DNA of 64,000 nucleotides, taken from positions 1,640,001 through 1,704,000 of the forward strand of contig NZ_JABTEZ010000001.1 in assembly GCF_015711605.1 (NCBI RefSeq), in the 5' to 3' direction. Of the stretch, positions 1 to 9,816 are shown piece by piece. This DNA is from Planomonospora sp. ID67723 (GTDB lineage: Bacteria > Actinomycetota > Actinomycetes > Streptosporangiales > Streptosporangiaceae). The translations under genes and the position numbers were made by a program. The notes under the pieces are model-generated. The model was not told the origin of the DNA and made no database searches. It saw only the letters and a list, made by a program, of their open reading frames with translations. Every line of letters starts with the position of its first letter. Positions within the stretch are counted from its first letter, which is position 1.

Positions 1-641
<641 letters not shown>

Positions 642-704
642 GAAGCCGGGTACGTGTGACCCGCGCGGGCCTGATGGGACCGCGCGAGCCGTACCGGGCG
701 GGGG

Positions 705-1811
705 TCAGGCGTTGTCGAGGATCTCGGCGGCGCCGGGGACCTCGGTGACCGCGCGCTGGGCCGGGCCCACGTAGTCGGCGCTGGGGCGGACGAGCCTGCC
801 CGTGCGCTTCTGCTCCAGGATGTGGGCGGCCCAGCCCGCCGTGCGGGCGCAGGTGAACATCGAGGTGAACATGTGCGAGGGCACCTGGGCGAAGTCCAGG
901 ATGACCGCGGCCCAGTACTCGACGTTGGTGGCGAGCACCCGGTCGGGCTTGCGGGCGTGCAGTTCCTCCAGCGCGGCCTTCTCCAGCGCGGCGGCGACCT
1001 CGTAGCGCGGAGCGTCGAGCTCCTTGGCGGTACGGCGGAGCACGCGGGCGCGGGGGTCCTCGGCGCGGTAGACGCGGTGGCCGAAGCCCATGAGGCGCTG
1101 GCCCTTGTCCAGCTCGCTCTGGACGTACTTCTTGGCGTCGCCGACCTGCTCGACACCCTCGATCATGTGCAGCACGCGGGCCGGGGCGCCGCCGTGCAGC
1201 GGGCCCGACATCGCGCCGACCGCGCCGCTCAGCGCCGCGGAGACGTCGGCGCCGGTGGAGGCGATGACGCGGGCGGTGAAGGTGGAGGCGTTCATGCCGT
1301 GCTCGGCCGCCGACACCCAGTAGGCGTCGATGGCCTTGACGTGCTTGGGGTCGGGCTCGCCGCGCCAGCGGACCATGAAGCGCTCGACGATGCTCTCGGC
1401 CTCGTCGACCCGCTTCTCGGGAACCACTGGCTGGCCCTGGCCGCGCGCCGACTGGGCGACGAAGCTGAGGGCCGTCACGCTGGCGCGCGCGAGGTTGTCG
1501 CGCGCCTCGTCCTCGTCGATGTCGAGCAGCGGCTTGAAGCCGTAGTGGGGGGCCAGCATGGCCAGCGCACTCTGCACGTCGACGCGGATGTCACCGGAAT
1601 GGACAGGAATGGGGTAGCGCTCGGCCGGGGGGAGACCCGGCTGGAACTTGTTGTCGACGAGCAGGCCCCACACGTTGCCGAACGAGACGCGGCCGACCAG
1701 CTCTTCGATGTCGACGCCCCGGTAGCGGAGGGCGCCCCCTTCTTTGTCCGGTTCCGCGATCTCCGTCTCGAAAGCTACGACGCCTTCGAGCCCGGGTTTG
1801 AAGTCGGACAT
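705..1811 (-). CDS. citA: Citrate synthase (type II-like, 368 aa)
   Basis: This enzyme condenses acetyl-CoA and oxaloacetate to citrate. The family's catalytic set is visible: His in SAAEHGMNAS, His in GFGHRVYRAEDPRA, and Asp in VILDFAQVPSHMFTS. At 368 residues it is the short actinobacterial form often called citrate synthase 2 and encoded beside pdxH. The ATG at 1811 is preceded on the minus strand by a purine-rich AAAGGGAGG ribosome site. It is divergent from pdxH with about 170 bp between. The housekeeping citrate synthase of the genome may be elsewhere; the symbol citA follows streptomycete usage. Confidence 0.9.
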   Translation of the reverse strand: MSDFKPGLEGVVAFETEIAEPDKEGGALRYRGVDIEELVGRVSFGNVWGLLVDNKFQPGLPPAERYPIPVHSGDIRVDVQSALAMLAPHYGFKPLLDIDEDEARDNLARASVTALSFVAQSARGQGQPVVPEKRVDEAESIVERFMVRWRGEPDPKHVKAIDAYWVSAAEHGMNASTFTARVIASTGADVSAALSGAVGAMSGPLHGGAPARVLHMIEGVEQVGDAKKYVQSELDKGQRLMGFGHRVYRAEDPRARVLRRTAKELDAPRYEVAAALEKAALEELHARKPDRVLATNVEYWAAVILDFAQVPSHMFTSMFTCARTAGWAAHILEQKRTGRLVRPSADYVGPAQRAVTEVPGAAEILDNA

Positions 1812-1980
1812 TCTCGGCCGCCTCCCTTTCTTGAAGTCAAAGCCTTGATGTCGAGATACCGGCGAGTCATATTCAACCCGCTGGGTTACGGCGCTGTGTC
1901 ACCGGACCCACCGGAAGGCGATCGCCCCTGGTGAGGGGCGGTGCGCAGGCTCCCCGCCGGACACGCGACAATACCGTTTC

Positions 1981-2634
1981 GTGGACTCCACCTCGCGCCC
2001 GCCGTCACTGGCGGGACTTCGCCGCACCTATGAGGGCCTACCCCTGCTGGAGGCCGACCTCGCATCCGACCCCGTCTCGCAGTTCGCCGCCTGGTTCGGC
2101 GAGGCCGTGGACGCCGGGCTCCCCGAACCGAACGCGATGGTCGTCGCGACCTGCTCGGCGGGCGGCCGGCCGACGGCCAGGACCGTGCTGCTCAAGGGCT
2201 ACGACGAGAGCGGGTTCGTCTTCTACACCAACTACGAGTCGCGCAAGGGCCGCGACCTCGCCGAGAACCCCCGGGCGAGCCTGCTGTTCCCCTGGCACGA
2301 GATCCGCCGCCAGGTGCGGGTGGAGGGCAGGGCCGTACGGCTGTCGCGGGAGGAGTCGGCCGACTACTTCAGGTCCCGGCCGTACGGCTCGCAGATCGGC
2401 GCCTGGGCCTCGCGCCAGTCCGCGGTCGTGAGCTCACGGGAGGAGCTGGAGGAGCGGTACGCGAAGCTGGAGCAGCGCTGGCCGCAGGAACCGCCGGTGC
2501 CCGACTTCTGGGGCGGGTTCCGGGTCGTACCCGCGGAGGTGGAGTTCTGGCAGGGGCAGCTCGACCGCATGCACGACCGGCTCCGCTACCGCCGTTCGGG
2601 GGCCTCCTGGGTCATCGAGCGGCTGGCTCCCTGA
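1981..2634 (+). CDS. pdxH: Pyridoxamine 5'-phosphate oxidase
   Basis: This FMN-dependent oxidase converts pyridoxine/pyridoxamine 5'-phosphate to pyridoxal 5'-phosphate in the cytoplasm. The 217-residue product has the family signatures: TARTVLLKGYDESGFVFYTN (FMN-binding strand), GSQIGAWASRQS, and the C-terminal RMHDRLRY substrate-binding motif before WVIERLAP. It starts with GTG at 1981. Its length is that of the complete family. It is divergent from citA and close to serC, so PLP synthesis sits beside a PLP-dependent enzyme. Confidence 0.95.
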   Translation: MDSTSRPPSLAGLRRTYEGLPLLEADLASDPVSQFAAWFGEAVDAGLPEPNAMVVATCSAGGRPTARTVLLKGYDESGFVFYTNYESRKGRDLAENPRASLLFPWHEIRRQVRVEGRAVRLSREESADYFRSRPYGSQIGAWASRQSAVVSSREELEERYAKLEQRWPQEPPVPDFWGGFRVVPAEVEFWQGQLDRMHDRLRYRRSGASWVIERLAP

Positions 2635-2697
2635 GATCCTGGTCTTTCCGCCGGAACGCCCGGAGTTGTCCGGCCAGGGGGAATCCAGGGGGTCACT

Positions 2698-3945
2698 GTG
2701 GGTTTGTCGGAGTTCGTGCGCAGGCACATGGTGGACACCCGGCCGCTCGCCATCCCCGCCTACCGGCGGCTCTGGGCGGGCCAGGGCGTGTCGTTCGTCG
2801 GCTTCCAGATCACCTCGGTGGCGGTCAGCGCCCAGATCTACGCCATCACCGGCTCGTCCTTCTGGGTCGGCATGCTGGGCCCGGCGAACCTCGTCCCGCT
2901 GGTCGTCTTCGGGCTCTGGGGCGGTGCGGTCGCCGACGCGGTCGACCGGCGCAGGCTGCTGATCACCGGTGCGCTGATCGCCTGGGCCGCCACGCTCGCC
3001 CTGCTGCTCCAGGCCGTGCTGGGGATGGACGACGTCGGGCTGCTGCTGGCCACCGTGGCGGTGCACGCCACCGGGTTCGCCATCACCGGCCCGACCCGGG
3101 GCGCGATCATCCCCAGGCTGGTCCCGGTCGAGGAGGTACCGGCGGCCAACACCCTCAACTTCCTGGTCACCAGCGTCGGCATGGCGGTCGGCCCGCTGGT
3201 CGCGGGCTTCGTGCTCGCCCGGGGGACCTTCGCCACCGCCTACCTCATCGACGCGCTGCTGTTCGGCGCGGGCTTCTACGCGGCGGTACGGCTGCCGCGG
3301 CTCGCGCCCCTCGGCGAGGTGACCAGGCCCGGCCTGCGCTCGGTCGTCGACGGGCTGCGCTACATCTCCGGGCATCCGGTGGTGATGATGTCGTTCGTCG
3401 TGGACATCATCGCGATGGCGTTCGCGCTGCCGAGGGCGCTGTTCCCGGAGGTCGCGGCGGAGCGGTTCGGCGGCTCGATGGTCGCCTTCGGCTGGCTCTC
3501 GGCGAGCATCGCCATCGGCTCGGTCGTCGGCGGCCTGCTCTCGGGCTGGGTCGGCCGGGTGCGGCGCCAGGGACTGGCGCTCACGTTCACGATCGCCGTC
3601 TGGGGGGCCAGCGTGGCCGCGGCCGGGCTCGTCGGCGAGCTGTGGCTGATGGTGGCCCTGCTCGCGGTGGGCGGCGCCGCCGACCTGGTCTCGGCCGTGT
3701 GGCGGCAGACGATCCTGCAGACCTACGCGCCCGACGAGATGCGCGGCCGGATGCAGGGCGTGTTCACGGTCGTGGTCGCCGGCGGCCCTCGCCTGGGCGA
3801 CCTGCGGGCCGGGGCCACGGCGACCTGGTTCGGCGCCACCGGCGCGTGGGTCGGCGGCGGGGTCGCGTGCGCGGTCGCGGTGCTCGCGGCCGGGCTCGCC
3901 GTACCGGCGTTCCGGAAATATCGCGCGGCATCACGCGGTGTTTGA
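2698..3945 (+). CDS. MFS transporter, EntS/enterobactin-exporter-like
   Basis: A 415-residue polytopic membrane protein with about 12 hydrophobic segments. The first half carries the MFS loop GGAVADAVDRRRLL and the DxxxxMRGRMQG stretch near residue 345, as in the EntS/DUF894 group. Members of that group export siderophores or drugs. The GTG at 2698 follows a CAGGGGGT ribosome site. The gene sits just ahead of an IdeR-like iron regulator, which hints at iron or siderophore traffic, but no substrate can be assigned from sequence. Confidence 0.8.
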   Translation: MGLSEFVRRHMVDTRPLAIPAYRRLWAGQGVSFVGFQITSVAVSAQIYAITGSSFWVGMLGPANLVPLVVFGLWGGAVADAVDRRRLLITGALIAWAATLALLLQAVLGMDDVGLLLATVAVHATGFAITGPTRGAIIPRLVPVEEVPAANTLNFLVTSVGMAVGPLVAGFVLARGTFATAYLIDALLFGAGFYAAVRLPRLAPLGEVTRPGLRSVVDGLRYISGHPVVMMSFVVDIIAMAFALPRALFPEVAAERFGGSMVAFGWLSASIAIGSVVGGLLSGWVGRVRRQGLALTFTIAVWGASVAAAGLVGELWLMVALLAVGGAADLVSAVWRQTILQTYAPDEMRGRMQGVFTVVVAGGPRLGDLRAGATATWFGATGAWVGGGVACAVAVLAAGLAVPAFRKYRAASRGV

Positions 3946-4148
3946 TGGGATGCGGCCTTTGATGGGATAGGGAAGGATTCAAGGCATCGTGGTGTTGCCG
4001 TCCTTTGCCGTCGAGGGCCCCCGGTGCCGGTTCTCCCAATAGGGTCGGTCCGCAGGACTTTTCCGTTCACGCGGTCTCGTGGAGGCGGCGCGCGGCGGAT
4101 CCAGACGAACTGAGACGAACGCAACATCGAGACAGGACGGGAGGAGCC

Positions 4149-4853
4149 TTGACCGCACACGGCCTGATCGACACCACGGAGATGTACCTCCGTACGATCT
4201 TCGAATTGGAAGAGGAGGGGATCGTCCCTCTGCGTGCGCGAATCGCCGAGCGGCTTCAGCAGAGCGGCCCGACCGTCAGCCAGACGGTCGCGCGGATGGA
4301 ACGCGACGGCCTGGTCCGGGTCGAGGGCGACCGGCACCTGACCATGACCGACCTGGGCCGCACGCTCGCCACCCGGGTCATGCGCAAGCACCGCCTCGCC
4401 GAGTGCCTGCTCACCCAGGTGATCGGCCTGCCCTGGGAGGAGGTGCACATCGAGGCGTGCCGCTGGGAGCACGTGATGTCGGAGTCCGTCGAGGCCCGGC
4501 TGGTCAGCCTGCTGAACAACCCGACCCGCGACCCGCACGGCAACCCCATCCCGGGTCTGGAGGAGCTCGGCGGCACCGCCGTCACCGCGGCGGTGGCGGA
4601 GCGGCTGCCGTCCATGGCCGAGTTGGCCGGACCGAGGGATATACCCGTTGTCGTCCGCCGAATTAGCGAACAAGTGCAAAGCGATCCCGCTGTGATGCTT
4701 AAACTCAAGCAAGTTGGGATACAACCCGGACGCGAGGTGACGCTCGCGGCGAGCGACGAAGGTGTGCGGGTGATCGGTGACGATGAGGCGGGCAACTCTC
4801 TTGCGGACCTTCCGCGAGACGTCGCTGCCCACGTTTTCGTCGCCACACGCTGA
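4149..4853 (+). CDS. ideR: DtxR/IdeR family iron-dependent repressor
   Basis: Metal-activated repressor of iron uptake genes. The 234-residue product starts at TTG 4149 behind GGGAGGAG; the longer frame to 4005 adds residues not seen in the family, whereas [19 protein letters not shown] matches the usual N-terminus. It has an N-terminal winged helix ([18 protein letters not shown]), metal-binding residues in MRKHRLAEC and [11 protein letters not shown] (including the Cys, Glu and His of the primary site), and a C-terminal SH3-like domain ([16 protein letters not shown]). Actinomycetes may carry a manganese-sensing paralog, so IdeR is the likeliest but not the only reading. Confidence 0.85.
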   Translation: MTAHGLIDTTEMYLRTIFELEEEGIVPLRARIAERLQQSGPTVSQTVARMERDGLVRVEGDRHLTMTDLGRTLATRVMRKHRLAECLLTQVIGLPWEEVHIEACRWEHVMSESVEARLVSLLNNPTRDPHGNPIPGLEELGGTAVTAAVAERLPSMAELAGPRDIPVVVRRISEQVQSDPAVMLKLKQVGIQPGREVTLAASDEGVRVIGDDEAGNSLADLPRDVAAHVFVATR

Positions 4854-4973
4854 CCGGCGCGCTTCTGCTTGGTTGAATCCCACCTGGGGGTCCCTCCACC
4901 CCCACGCCGAGACTGCAGCAGGAGCAACCGTGGTTCGCTTTGCGCACAGCCGTCCCCGAGGGGTGGTCACCGG

Positions 4974-7205
4974 ATGAAGCGGTGGGGGGATCTATCAGAG
5001 GACGCCGCCGACCACCTTTCGGCCGGCTCCGTCCTGGACCAGGCCGAGATGGCGGTGGTGGTCACCGACCGGTTCAGCAACCTCCTTTACTGGAACCCGT
5101 TCGCCGAGAGGCTGTTCGGCCACTCCGGCCCGGCCGTCCCCGGCGGCCCGCCGGGGTTCACCCTCGGGATCCTGGAGAAGGACAACCCGCTCGCCGTCGA
5201 GCTCGCCAAGCACGTGCTCAAGGGCGGCGTGTGGGAGGGCACCTTCGACGTCAAGCGCCACGACGGGACGATGATCTACGTCCGCGCGCAGGCGGTGCCG
5301 CTGCGGCACCCCTCGGGATCGGTGACGGGCATCGTCGTCACCGCCCGCGAGGCCATGCGGAGCAACGAGCGGGAGAAGGACCGCTTCGGCCTGCTGGAGC
5401 GGATCGGCGAGCGCCTGGCCGGCTCGCTCTACGTCGAGGAGACGCTCAAGCGCGTCGCCGAGATGCTCGTCCCGCAGTTCGCCGACCACTGCTTCATCGA
5501 GCTGATGGAGGGCGACCGGCTCACCCGGAGGGTCTCCACCCACGTCCAGGGCTGGAGCCCGCCGCCGAACACCTGGGCCCCGCTCGGCGCCGAGATCCGC
5601 TACCCGGCGGGCCACTACGCCGACACCGCGCTCCGCCGCCAGGAGACGATCCTGGTCGAGGACTTCGCCCAGACCAACTACCCCAGCCCCGGTGAGGGCA
5701 GCACCCGGCTGGCCGCCGAGATCGGCATGACCTCCGCCATCGTCGCGCCGCTGTGCGTGCGCGGGGAGACCCTCGGGCTGATGTACCTCGGTCTGTCCAA
5801 CCTGACCGACCGGCGCAGCCCGCACTACGACACCTTCGACCGCGACTTCGTCGGGGCCATCGCCACCCGGGTCGCGCTGGCCGTGGACAACGCGCTGCTG
5901 TTCGAGGAGGAGCGGCATACCGCCGAGTCCTTCCAGAAGCATCTGCTGCCCCGCGCCCTGCCCCAGCTCGACGGGCTGGAGATCGCGGTCCGCTACTACC
6001 CGGCCGCCCCGCTCGCCTCGCACGGCCAGGGGATCCAGACCCAGGTCGGCGGCGACTGGTACGACGTGATCCCGCTCTCGGCGGGCCGGGTCGGCATCGT
6101 CATCGGCGACGTGGAGGGCAGGGGGGCCAAGGCCGCCGCCGTCATGGGGCAGCTGAGGGCCGCGCTGCGCGCCTTCGCCCAGGACGACAAGCCCCCCGCG
6201 GAGATCCTCGCCCGGCTCGACGAGTGGACGCGGATCATCGCCACCCCGGAGCAGGACGACAGCGGCGCGGACATCAGCGTCCCTCCCATCGTCACCTGCC
6301 AGTACCTCGTCTACGACGCCTGGTCGCGCCAGCTCTCCTTCGCCAACGCCGGGCACGCCCCGCCGCTGCTGCTCGTCGACGGCACCTGTGTCGAGCTCGA
6401 CATCAAGGAGGTCGGCCAGCCCCTCGGCGTCCGGGCCAAGGGGGTCCACGCCGACCTGGTCTACAAGGAGGAGACCCGGACGCTCCCGCCCGGCGCCTCC
6501 CTGCTCCTCTACACCGACGGCCTCGTGGACCGCCGTCCCGTGCGCGACTCCGGCGAACTGCCGCCCAGCGACGAGGAGATGCTCGCGGTCCTGTGCGACA
6601 AGCTCGTCGAGCTGTCCGGCGCCTCGGTGGAGCGCATCGCCGACGCCGCCACGGTCGCGGTGCCCGGCGAGATCGACGACGACATGGCCATCCTGGTGGT
6701 CAGGTCCTCCGCCGCCGACCTGGACGTCGAGGAGCGCACCTTCTCGGCTCAGCCGATCATGGTCAGCGAGGCCAGGCGGATGGCGGCCGAGGCGTTCGCC
6801 GGATGGAACGTCCCGGAGGAGCGCGCCGAGCTCGCCTGCCTGCTCGTCTCCGAGGTGGTGACGAACGTCGTGCTGCACGCGGCCAGCGCCAGCATCCCGC
6901 GCAGGGAACTGGTGATGGACGGCGGGATGCTGAGCAGCTTCGAGGACTCCTGGGACGTCCCCGGCTTCGACGACGACATCGTCGCCGAGAAGGAGTTCAC
7001 GCTCCGGCTCCGCCGGGGCGGGGAGTCGGTCTGGGTGGAGGTCTTCGACCAGGACCTGCGCCTTCCCCGCATCCGCAGCGCGGGCGAGAACGACGAGGGC
7101 GGCCGCGGCCTGTACCTCGTCGACCAGCTCGCCAAGCGCTGGGGCTCGCGCCCCACCACGGAGGGCAAGGCCGTCTGGTTCGAGATCCCCACCAAGTCCC
7201 GCTAG
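4974..7205 (+). CDS. PAS-GAF-PP2C (SpoIIE)-HATPase signalling protein
   Basis: A 743-residue multidomain regulator. A PAS domain (about 15-110, VTDRFSNLLYWNPFAERLFG) is followed by a GAF domain (about 130-295). Next comes a SpoIIE-type PP2C phosphatase (about 325-545) with metal-binding acids in VGGDWYDVIPL, VIGDVEGRG and DDDMAILV. Last is a GHKL anti-sigma-kinase-like ATPase (about 560-735) with LLVSEVVTNVVLHA and GRGLYLVDQLAKRWG. Such proteins dephosphorylate and/or phosphorylate anti-sigma antagonists in partner-switching stress responses. The ATG at 4974 is preceded by GAGGGGTGG; the frame is open upstream to 4869. No STAS antagonist gene is adjacent, so its partner is unknown. Confidence 0.88.
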   Translation: MKRWGDLSEDAADHLSAGSVLDQAEMAVVVTDRFSNLLYWNPFAERLFGHSGPAVPGGPPGFTLGILEKDNPLAVELAKHVLKGGVWEGTFDVKRHDGTMIYVRAQAVPLRHPSGSVTGIVVTAREAMRSNEREKDRFGLLERIGERLAGSLYVEETLKRVAEMLVPQFADHCFIELMEGDRLTRRVSTHVQGWSPPPNTWAPLGAEIRYPAGHYADTALRRQETILVEDFAQTNYPSPGEGSTRLAAEIGMTSAIVAPLCVRGETLGLMYLGLSNLTDRRSPHYDTFDRDFVGAIATRVALAVDNALLFEEERHTAESFQKHLLPRALPQLDGLEIAVRYYPAAPLASHGQGIQTQVGGDWYDVIPLSAGRVGIVIGDVEGRGAKAAAVMGQLRAALRAFAQDDKPPAEILARLDEWTRIIATPEQDDSGADISVPPIVTCQYLVYDAWSRQLSFANAGHAPPLLLVDGTCVELDIKEVGQPLGVRAKGVHADLVYKEETRTLPPGASLLLYTDGLVDRRPVRDSGELPPSDEEMLAVLCDKLVELSGASVERIADAATVAVPGEIDDDMAILVVRSSAADLDVEERTFSAQPIMVSEARRMAAEAFAGWNVPEERAELACLLVSEVVTNVVLHAASASIPRRELVMDGGMLSSFEDSWDVPGFDDDIVAEKEFTLRLRRGGESVWVEVFDQDLRLPRIRSAGENDEGGRGLYLVDQLAKRWGSRPTTEGKAVWFEIPTKSR

Positions 7206-7296
7206 AGGTCCCGCCAGGGGTCCCGTCAGGCCGTCCGGCGGCATTTCCGCGAAGTCCCGCTAGGCCGCGGCCCCGATCGGTGCTTGAGTGGTTCCC

Positions 7297-8073
7297 ATGG
7301 AGCTGGCCTTCGAACGCCGCGGGGCCGGGGCGCCCCTGATCCTGGTGCACGGCATCGGGCACCACTGGCAGGCATGGCTGCCGGTGCTCGACCGGCTGGC
7401 CGCGGAGCGCGACGTGATCGCGGTGGACCTGCCGGGCTTCGGCGTCTCTCCGCCGCTGCCGCCCGGCACGCCGTACACGGCCGAGACGCTCGCCGACGCG
7501 GTCGAGTCCTTCTGCGCCGTGCTCGGGATCCGCGAGCCGCACGTGGCGGGCAACTCCCTCGGCGGGTACGTCGCGCTGGAGCTCGCCTCCCGCGGCGTCG
7601 TCCGTACGGCGTGCGCGCTCTCCCCGGCGGGGTTCTGGAGCCGGGGGGAGCTCGCCTACGCGCGGGCCGTGCTCCGGGCGACCCGGGGCGCCGCGCTCGC
7701 CGTCCCGCCGGAGCGGGCCGCGATGACGGCCGGCAACCCGGTCGCCAAGGCGATCTCGGTGGGGATGATGGTGGCCCACCCGGGCAGGCTCTCCGACGAG
7801 GCGGTCCTCGCCGCGGGCGAGGCGCTGCGGAACTCCCCGGGCTTCGACGAGACGCTCGACTCGTTCGCCTGGCTGATGCCCCCGGCCCCGCCGAAGGTGC
7901 CGATCACGGTCGCCTGGGGCGAGCGCGACCGCCTGCTGCTGCGGCGGCAGGCCGTACGGGCCGCCAAGTGGTCGGGGCAGCGGGTGAAGCTGCTGCGGGG
8001 CTGCGGGCACCTGCCGATGAGCGACGACCCCGAGATGGTCGCCCGGGTGCTGCTGGAGGCCTCGGCCCGGTGA
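7297..8073 (+). CDS. Alpha/beta-hydrolase
   Basis: A 258-residue alpha/beta-hydrolase fold protein. Visible features are the oxyanion HGIG loop (LILVHGIGHH), the nucleophile elbow GNSLGG (Ser near residue 91), an acidic residue near WGERDRLL and the catalytic His in GCGHLPMSDDP. It resembles bacterial esterase/lipase or C-C hydrolase-like proteins; the substrate cannot be deduced. The start could also be the GTG at 7288, nine bases upstream. It is convergent with the small membrane gene at 8149. Confidence 0.85.
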   Translation: MELAFERRGAGAPLILVHGIGHHWQAWLPVLDRLAAERDVIAVDLPGFGVSPPLPPGTPYTAETLADAVESFCAVLGIREPHVAGNSLGGYVALELASRGVVRTACALSPAGFWSRGELAYARAVLRATRGAALAVPPERAAMTAGNPVAKAISVGMMVAHPGRLSDEAVLAAGEALRNSPGFDETLDSFAWLMPPAPPKVPITVAWGERDRLLLRRQAVRAAKWSGQRVKLLRGCGHLPMSDDPEMVARVLLEASAR

Positions 8074-8148
8074 CCCGTCTCCCCGGACCGGATCGGCGGG
8101 GCCGCGTCCCGACGGCGGGGTCCCGGCTGTGGACCGGAGACCCGCGGG

Positions 8149-8310
8149 TCAGCGCATGGTCTGGCCCCAGACGGCGAGCATCGCGATGATGAACACGATC
8201 ATCACGCCCGTGTAGGCGACCGGGCCGAACCGCAGCGCCCGGCGCATGCGGTTCAGGCCCCAGGCGAACAGGAACGCCAGGAAGACAAGCAGGATCAGTC
8301 CGCTGTCCAT
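8149..8310 (-). CDS. Tiny two-helix membrane protein (53 aa)
   Basis: The product from the ATG at 8310 is MDSGLILLVFLAFLFAWGL..., with two hydrophobic helices (about 4-17 and 33-49) joined by a basic loop NRMRRALRFG. A GAGG ribosome site stands 8 nt upstream. The frame is open to 8388 but the added residues look non-coding. The function is unknown. It is a plausible real small gene because the hydrophobic pattern and ribosome site coincide. Confidence 0.6.
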   Translation of the reverse strand: MDSGLILLVFLAFLFAWGLNRMRRALRFGPVAYTGVMIVFIIAMLAVWGQTMR

Positions 8311-8424
8311 CGTCACCGCCTCGGGGGAGCCTTCGCTGACCAGTATGCGCCGCCGTGCGGCCCGATGCGGCGTGGTGACGAGGATCACCCCGCTCGGATC
8401 GGGCCGGCCGGGACGCGGCGGCGG

Positions 8425-9570
8425 TCAGAAGCCGAAGGAGCGGCCGATGATCTCCTTCATGATCTCGGTGGTGCCGCCGTAGATGGTCTGCACGCGGCTG
8501 TCGATCCAGGCCTTGGCGACGGGGTACTCCATCATGTAGCCGTAGCCGCCGTGGAGCTGGAGGCAGCGGTCGATGACCTTGGTCTGCAGCTCGGTGGTCC
8601 ACCACTTGGCCTTGGCGGCGTCGACGACGCTGAGCTGCTTGGCGTTGAGGGCGCGGATGCACTTGTCCAGGTAGTGCCGGGCGATCTCGACCTCGGTGTC
8701 CAGCTCGGCCAGGACGAACCGGGTGTTCTGGAAGCTGCCGATGTTGCGCCCGAAGGCCTTGCGGCTCTTGCAGTACTCGACGGTCGTCGCCAGGACCGTC
8801 TCGGCGGCGGCCACGGCGGCCACGGCGATCGACAGGCGCTCCTGCGGCAGGTTGGCCATGAGCTGGAAGAAGCCCTGACCCTCCTGCTCGCCGAGCAGGT
8901 TGGCGGCGGGGACCCGCACGTCCTCGAAGAACAGCTCGGCGGTGTCCTGGGCGTGCATGCCGATCTTCTCGAGGTTGCGGCCCCGGGTGAAGCCCTCCAT
9001 CCCGCGCTCCACGACCAGGAGCGAGGTCCCCCGGGCGCCCTCGTCGGGATCGGTCTTGGCCACGACCACGACCAGGTCGGCGTTGATGCCGTTGGTGATG
9101 AAGGTCTTCTGGCCGTTGACGACGTAGTGGTCGCCCTCGCGCCGGGCGGTGGTCCGCACGCCCTGCAGGTCGCTGCCCGCGCCCGGCTCGGTCATCGCGA
9201 CCGCCGTGATCAGCTCCCCGCTCGCGAACCCGGGCAGCCAGCGGGCCTTCTGCTCGTCGTTGGTGATGTCGACGAAGTACGGCGCCATGACGTCGTTGTG
9301 CAGCGAGAAGCCGAGACCCGAGGCCCCGATCCGGATGATCTCCTCGACGATCACGGCGTTGTACCGGAAGTCGGTGATCCCCGCCCCGCCGAACTCCTCC
9401 GGCACCCCGAAGCCGAACATCCCGATCTCGCCGGCCTTCTTCCACAGCTCGCGGGGGACGATGCCGTCCTTCTCCCACTGGTCGTGGTGGGGCGCGACCT
9501 CCCGGGCCATGAACTCGCGCACGGTCTCGCGGAAGAGGTCGTGCTCCTCGTCGAAGAGGTCTCGCTGCAT
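8425..9570 (-). CDS. Acyl-CoA dehydrogenase (381 aa)
   Basis: FAD enzyme of the acyl-CoA dehydrogenase superfamily, oxidising an acyl-CoA to the 2-enoyl form and passing electrons to ETF. Seen: MTEPGAGSDLQGVRTTA and VNGQKTFITNGINADLVVV (FAD/acyl-binding middle domain), LHGGYGYMMEYPVAKAW, and IYGGTTEIMKEIIGRS near the C-terminus, the last two being family signatures. Its length is normal for the short/medium-chain type. The substrate is unknown. The ATG at 9570 faces a 246-bp gap shared with the divergent surface-protein gene. Confidence 0.92.
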   Translation of the reverse strand: MQRDLFDEEHDLFRETVREFMAREVAPHHDQWEKDGIVPRELWKKAGEIGMFGFGVPEEFGGAGITDFRYNAVIVEEIIRIGASGLGFSLHNDVMAPYFVDITNDEQKARWLPGFASGELITAVAMTEPGAGSDLQGVRTTARREGDHYVVNGQKTFITNGINADLVVVVAKTDPDEGARGTSLLVVERGMEGFTRGRNLEKIGMHAQDTAELFFEDVRVPAANLLGEQEGQGFFQLMANLPQERLSIAVAAVAAAETVLATTVEYCKSRKAFGRNIGSFQNTRFVLAELDTEVEIARHYLDKCIRALNAKQLSVVDAAKAKWWTTELQTKVIDRCLQLHGGYGYMMEYPVAKAWIDSRVQTIYGGTTEIMKEIIGRSFGF

Positions 9571-9816
9571 TGACTGCCTCCAGCAGGGGTGTCCGGTCTC
9601 GGCAGCGACCAGAATACGATTCTGTTACCTGGAGGTACAGGAGGTTGGGGACTTCGCTGCCGGAGCTTGGAACGTGCCGAGATCACAACTCTGTGACGGT
9701 CGCCTGTGGGTCTTGTCATCTCCCTGCTGGAGGAGGTCGCGGGGCAGTACGATCCGGGCCTAGTTGTGGTGAGATGACCAGATTTTGACCAGGTCCTGGC
9801 ATACGGGAGTGTTGCG

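Noticed and set aside
3941-3968. Direct repeat TTTGATGGGAT (two copies) between the MFS exporter and the iron regulator
   Set aside because: Too short and partly inside the end of the transporter gene; it does not match an iron box.
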